From Roseibium sp. (lineage in GTDB: Bacteria; Pseudomonadota; Alphaproteobacteria; Rhizobiales; Stappiaceae), in NCBI GenBank assembly GCA_017643925.1, contig JAEPML010000008.1, positions 165,855-229,854 of the forward strand: a stretch of 64,000 bases of DNA, given 5' to 3'. Below, one piece after another: positions 59,976 through 64,000 of this stretch (positions are counted from its first letter, which is position 1; every line of letters begins with the position of its first letter). The notes below the pieces were generated by a model. It was not told the DNA's origin. It made no database searches and worked only from the letters and a program-made list of their open reading frames with translations. The translations under genes and the position numbers were made by a program.

Positions 59976-60614
59976 ATGATGCTTGACTATTTCATCAATG
60001 CGTTTGCAACGCTTTTTGTCACGATTGACCCGGTTGGACTGGCGCCGATGTTCCTTGCCGTCACGGCGGGAATGACGCAGGCTGATCGTCGACGGGTGGC
60101 CATTCGCGCCACGATCACCGCCGCCGGTATTCTGCTGATTTTCTATGCGTCCGGTCAGACCGTGCTCAACGTGTTGGGCATTTCCGTTTCCGCCTTCAGG
60201 GTAGCCGGCGGGATATTGCTGTTCCTGATCGCAATCGAGATGATTTTCGGCAAACGCCAGGAGCGTAAGGCGGAAACGGCTGAAAAGGCCATCGATTCGG
60301 AGGCACACCACGGAACCGTCAATGAACTGGCGATCTTCCCGCTGGCCATTCCGCTCATTTCCGGTCCGGCGACGATTTCGGCGATCATTCTTCTGTCCAG
60401 CCAGGCCCCGGACCCGATTACCTATGCCGGTCTTGGTGGCGTCATCGCCGTCATCCTGCTCAGCTGCCTGGGCGCTTTTCTGCTTGCTGACAAACTCGAG
60501 CGTCTGCTGGGAGAAACGGCCCAGCTGGTGATCACACGCCTTCTCGGCGTGCTCCTGGCGGCTCTCTCGGTTCAGTTTGTTGCCGACGGCATTCTGGCGT
60601 TTGTGCAGCCCTGA
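59976..60614 (+). CDS. MarC family membrane protein
   Basis: 212 residues with six membrane segments, the UPF0056/MarC family: FVTIDPVGLAPMFLAVT at the N-terminus, FRVAGGILLFLIAIEMIFG and FPLAIPLISGPATISAII. Function is not known; earlier links to antibiotic resistance are not supported. Divergent from gyrA across 215 bases containing an inverted repeat AATACTC/GAGTATT (about 59838-59876). Confidence 0.88.
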   Translation: MMLDYFINAFATLFVTIDPVGLAPMFLAVTAGMTQADRRRVAIRATITAAGILLIFYASGQTVLNVLGISVSAFRVAGGILLFLIAIEMIFGKRQERKAETAEKAIDSEAHHGTVNELAIFPLAIPLISGPATISAIILLSSQAPDPITYAGLGGVIAVILLSCLGAFLLADKLERLLGETAQLVITRLLGVLLAALSVQFVADGILAFVQP

Positions 60615-60619
60615 ACGGG

Positions 60620-61000
60620 CTATTCAGCCGTCAGCGAGAGCCGGTATTCTTGCGGCGACGTCCCATGGACGCTGTCACGTGCGCGGATGATGACTTCATT
60701 CACGCCTTCAGGGACAACCACGCCGGACAATGACCGGATAAACGGCTGCTCCTGTACGTGTGGATGCAACAAGACACGCTCACCGAGCAGTTTTCCGTCA
60801 GGTGTATAGACTTGCCAGAGATCTGCGTAATGATCCCAGCCGGTATCTCCGTGTTCGAGCGTGACTGAAAACGACCAACCGTTCGCCGTTTTGCGGGCTT
60901 TGGCGTCAACAATGTCAACATCACCGGCCTTTGCAGGGGCTGCCGCAAAAGCCGCAGCCAAAACGATAGAACAGCAAAAGGCGCGCTTCAAAACTGACAT
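60620..61000 (-). CDS. Secreted beta-sandwich-like protein, unknown
   Basis: 126 residues with a signal peptide (cleavage near PAKAGD, residue about 25). The mature part has alternating strand-like segments (ANGWSFSVTLEHGDTGWDHYADLWQVYTPDG, ARDSVHG) suggesting an immunoglobulin-like sandwich. I recognise no named family. It converges with marC with only 5 bases between stops. Confidence 0.72.
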   Translation of the reverse strand: MSVLKRAFCCSIVLAAAFAAAPAKAGDVDIVDAKARKTANGWSFSVTLEHGDTGWDHYADLWQVYTPDGKLLGERVLLHPHVQEQPFIRSLSGVVVPEGVNEVIIRARDSVHGTSPQEYRLSLTAE

Positions 61001-61137
61001 ATCCGGTCCCTCAGTGGCGTCGATCCAGCATAGTTATCCGTTCGATGGACGTATCAAAGTCACGAATGCGTCAAAGGCAACAATGCTTGCGAATATAACC
61101 CGTCGCGGCCATGCTTCTGTTTGGAGGAAGCCGCACA

Positions 61138-61464
61138 ATGACAGACGAAGAAGCCATCGAGGTCTTGAAGAGGATGAAAAGCGAGCTTGAATCACTGAGT
61201 GAAATTTCTCAGGAAGCGCGCGCAACCGTCACTCTGGATCAGCAGTCCGTCGGTCGACTGTCGCGGATGGACGCGCTTCAGGGACAGGCAATGGCGCAGG
61301 CTTCGGAAAGACAACGCCGGGCAGACATCCAACGCATCGAAGCGGCCTTGCGGCGCATCGAAGACGGAGAGTTCGGTTATTGCGTCGAATGCGGGGAAGA
61401 AATTGCACCGAAGCGACTGGAAGTCGACTCTGCAGCCGCATTCTGCATCAATTGCGCGCAATGA
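61138..61464 (+). CDS. TraR/DksA-type zinc finger protein
   Basis: 108 residues: N-terminal helical pair (coiled-coil-like, residues 5-75) and a C4 zinc finger, CVECGEE and CINCAQ, with the linking segment EIAPKRLEVDSAAAF typical of DksA/TraR. It is shorter than DksA proper (about 150) and may bind the RNA polymerase secondary channel. The ATG at 61138 follows TTGGAGGAA; an earlier ATG at 61111 is out of good ribosome-site range. Confidence 0.88.
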   Translation: MTDEEAIEVLKRMKSELESLSEISQEARATVTLDQQSVGRLSRMDALQGQAMAQASERQRRADIQRIEAALRRIEDGEFGYCVECGEEIAPKRLEVDSAAAFCINCAQ

Positions 61465-61465
61465 C

Positions 61466-61990
61466 TCAGCCTGAAACGAGGTGGCGAAGGCCTTGAAGAA
61501 AGGCCGCGACTTCCGCGCTACGTGCGTCGATGGGAAATGACTGGAGAGAAGAACCGGTCCAGCCCTCTTCCGGCGCCAATTCCCGTTCCAGCTTCGCCAG
61601 GTTTTCCTTGTCCGCCTCGGTGAGAGGCAATTGCCTGGCTGTCTGAAGCAGCAACAGCATTTCGTGGATACGCCTGAGCACCGACAAGGCAGCTTCCATG
61701 GGCGCCATCAGGGACGGATCATCGCGCCAGCTGCGCCCCTTGAAGAGTTCCTGGGACACACGCTGACCCGCACCGTAGCAATTGTAGGTGACGCATCCGC
61801 TTAGGCCGAGTTCCTGGCGTTTCTCAAAGACCCGGCATCTGCCGTCGTTCTGTAGATTGCGGCAGACTTCACCCGCTGCCTTGTCGAAGGCGAAGGATTC
61901 CGACTTGTCGAAGGCAAAAACAACGCAACAAAGCGCAGCGCAGTCCGCGCATTTCGGAGAAAGGTCGGGAAGCGCGGCAGTTGCTTTCAC
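61466..61990 (-). CDS. Cysteine-rich protein, YkgJ-like, unknown
   Basis: 174 residues. The N-terminal half carries a cysteine pattern CADCAALCC, later CRNLQNDGRCRVF and GCVTYNCYGAGQ, resembling the metal-binding Cys patterns of YkgJ-type zinc/iron-chelating proteins; the C-terminal half is helical. Function unknown. GTG at 61990 is chosen with GGAGG upstream; a TTG at 62008 would place the ribosome site inside the reading frame. It follows guaA by 56 bases. Confidence 0.68.
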   Translation of the reverse strand: MKATAALPDLSPKCADCAALCCVVFAFDKSESFAFDKAAGEVCRNLQNDGRCRVFEKRQELGLSGCVTYNCYGAGQRVSQELFKGRSWRDDPSLMAPMEAALSVLRRIHEMLLLLQTARQLPLTEADKENLAKLERELAPEEGWTGSSLQSFPIDARSAEVAAFLQGLRHLVSG

Positions 61991-62046
61991 TGGCTTTCGG
62001 ACCTCCAAATCAGGTGAATTGCGCGTTCAGGCCGGTTGCCGACCGG

Positions 62047-63603
<1,557 letters not shown>

Positions 63604-63868
63604 GGCCAGCTTCTAACCGGTCTTTTGCAGAAATTGAACCCGAATTTGTCAGCCCATGTTGCCTGGGACCCAGTTTTTCACGGGTTTGCGTGTTTTGGAT
63701 ATGCATCGTGATGCTGCACCGCGCAACAAATACCAGCGGACAAGCTGTGTACGATTGAAATTGGCTTTTGACCCGACTCTTCGGGCTCCTTAGGCTGGGG
63801 ATGTCCGGGAACATGTCGTGTGCGACCAAATTCTGGTCACCAGACATTCAGAGAAACCAAAGGATCAC

Positions 63869-64000
63869 ATGTCCGCAGCCGCGCGCAAAGCCTTCGACGA
63901 AGCCGTTTCACTGGAAAGTTCCGGTGATCTGGACAAGGCTCTGGCCTCCTTTCTGAAAGCGCAGGAACTCTCTCCCGAGGACACCGAAATCTCGTATGCC
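63869..64000 (+). CDS. TPR-like protein, truncated by window edge
   Basis: Only the first 44 codons are present. They encode a helix-turn-helix pair (AAARKAFDEAVSLESSGDLDKALASFLKAQELSPED) fitting one TPR repeat, with AAAGGATCA before the ATG. The remaining protein is outside the window, so its type (TPR, TPR-sulfotransferase or other) cannot be told. Confidence 0.6.
   Translation, partial: MSAAARKAFDEAVSLESSGDLDKALASFLKAQELSPEDTEISYA

Overview
The window looks like chromosomal sequence from an alphaproteobacterium of the Hyphomicrobiales, most likely a Stappiaceae (Roseibium/Labrenzia-like) marine or host-associated bacterium. This is inferred from the gene set: a phosphatidylcholine synthase, HspQ, an IalB-type protein, an alphaproteobacterial coaD-ppi-ppi-queA-tgt block beside gyrA, a CitE-like malyl-CoA lyase and a complete xanthine dehydrogenase operon. 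I see no tRNA or rRNA gene, CRISPR array, insertion sequence or phage gene. The window is almost entirely intact coding sequence; only the last gene is cut by the edge.

1-16.7 kb, exopolysaccharide region. A tightly coupled operon (215-6382) encodes an SGNH-family acetylation partner, a 71-residue membrane protein, a Sel1-repeat (AlgK-like) protein, an AlgI-like MBOAT O-acetyltransferase and a large secreted protein of unknown function. It runs straight into a hybrid histidine kinase with a periplasmic CxxCH haem-c motif and an NtrC-type sigma-54 activator. Across a convergent NUDIX and phosphomannomutase-like pair lies an AlgD-like GDP-mannose dehydrogenase gene. The operon and algD each carry a near-identical -24/-12 (sigma-54-like) element about 52 bases before the start codon, so I infer one regulon controlled by the kinase/activator pair and producing an O-acetylated, mannuronate-type polymer. 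An alpha/beta hydrolase and a patatin follow.

17.7-20.2 kb holds a membrane GGDEF-EAL protein whose EAL motif reads KAL, encoded with a small periplasmic molybdopterin-domain-like protein that may be its ligand-binding partner. 20.6-30.5 kb is a purine uptake and catabolism operon on the minus strand: uraH, xdhA, xdhB, xdhC, then ABC ATPase, two permeases and a BMP/PnrA-type binding protein, with a LysR gene upstream.

31.5-46.5 kb is mixed metabolism and envelope: quinone oxidoreductase, Pcs, a DUF2182 membrane protein, a UbiH-like monooxygenase, an AEC transporter, a lipid A acyltransferase, malyl-CoA lyase, HspQ, an IalB-like protein, a YejA-type binding protein, then an unusual pair: an acyl-CoA-synthetase-like protein lacking its catalytic motifs and a PleD-like protein with two degenerate receiver domains and a degenerate GGDEF domain. 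A FrnE-like DsbA protein closes the stretch.

46.5-64 kb is mostly housekeeping: eno, kdsA, galU, a TviB/WbpO-type nucleotide-sugar dehydrogenase, tgt, queA, two cyclophilins, coaD, gyrA, marC, a DksA-type zinc finger protein and guaA. GalU, the two sugar-nucleotide dehydrogenases, KdsA and the LpxL-like acyltransferase give the window a strong envelope-polysaccharide theme. The best candidates for undescribed biology are the proposed haem-kinase/sigma-54/acetylated-polymer regulon and the pseudo-acyl-CoA-synthetase/pseudo-PleD pair.
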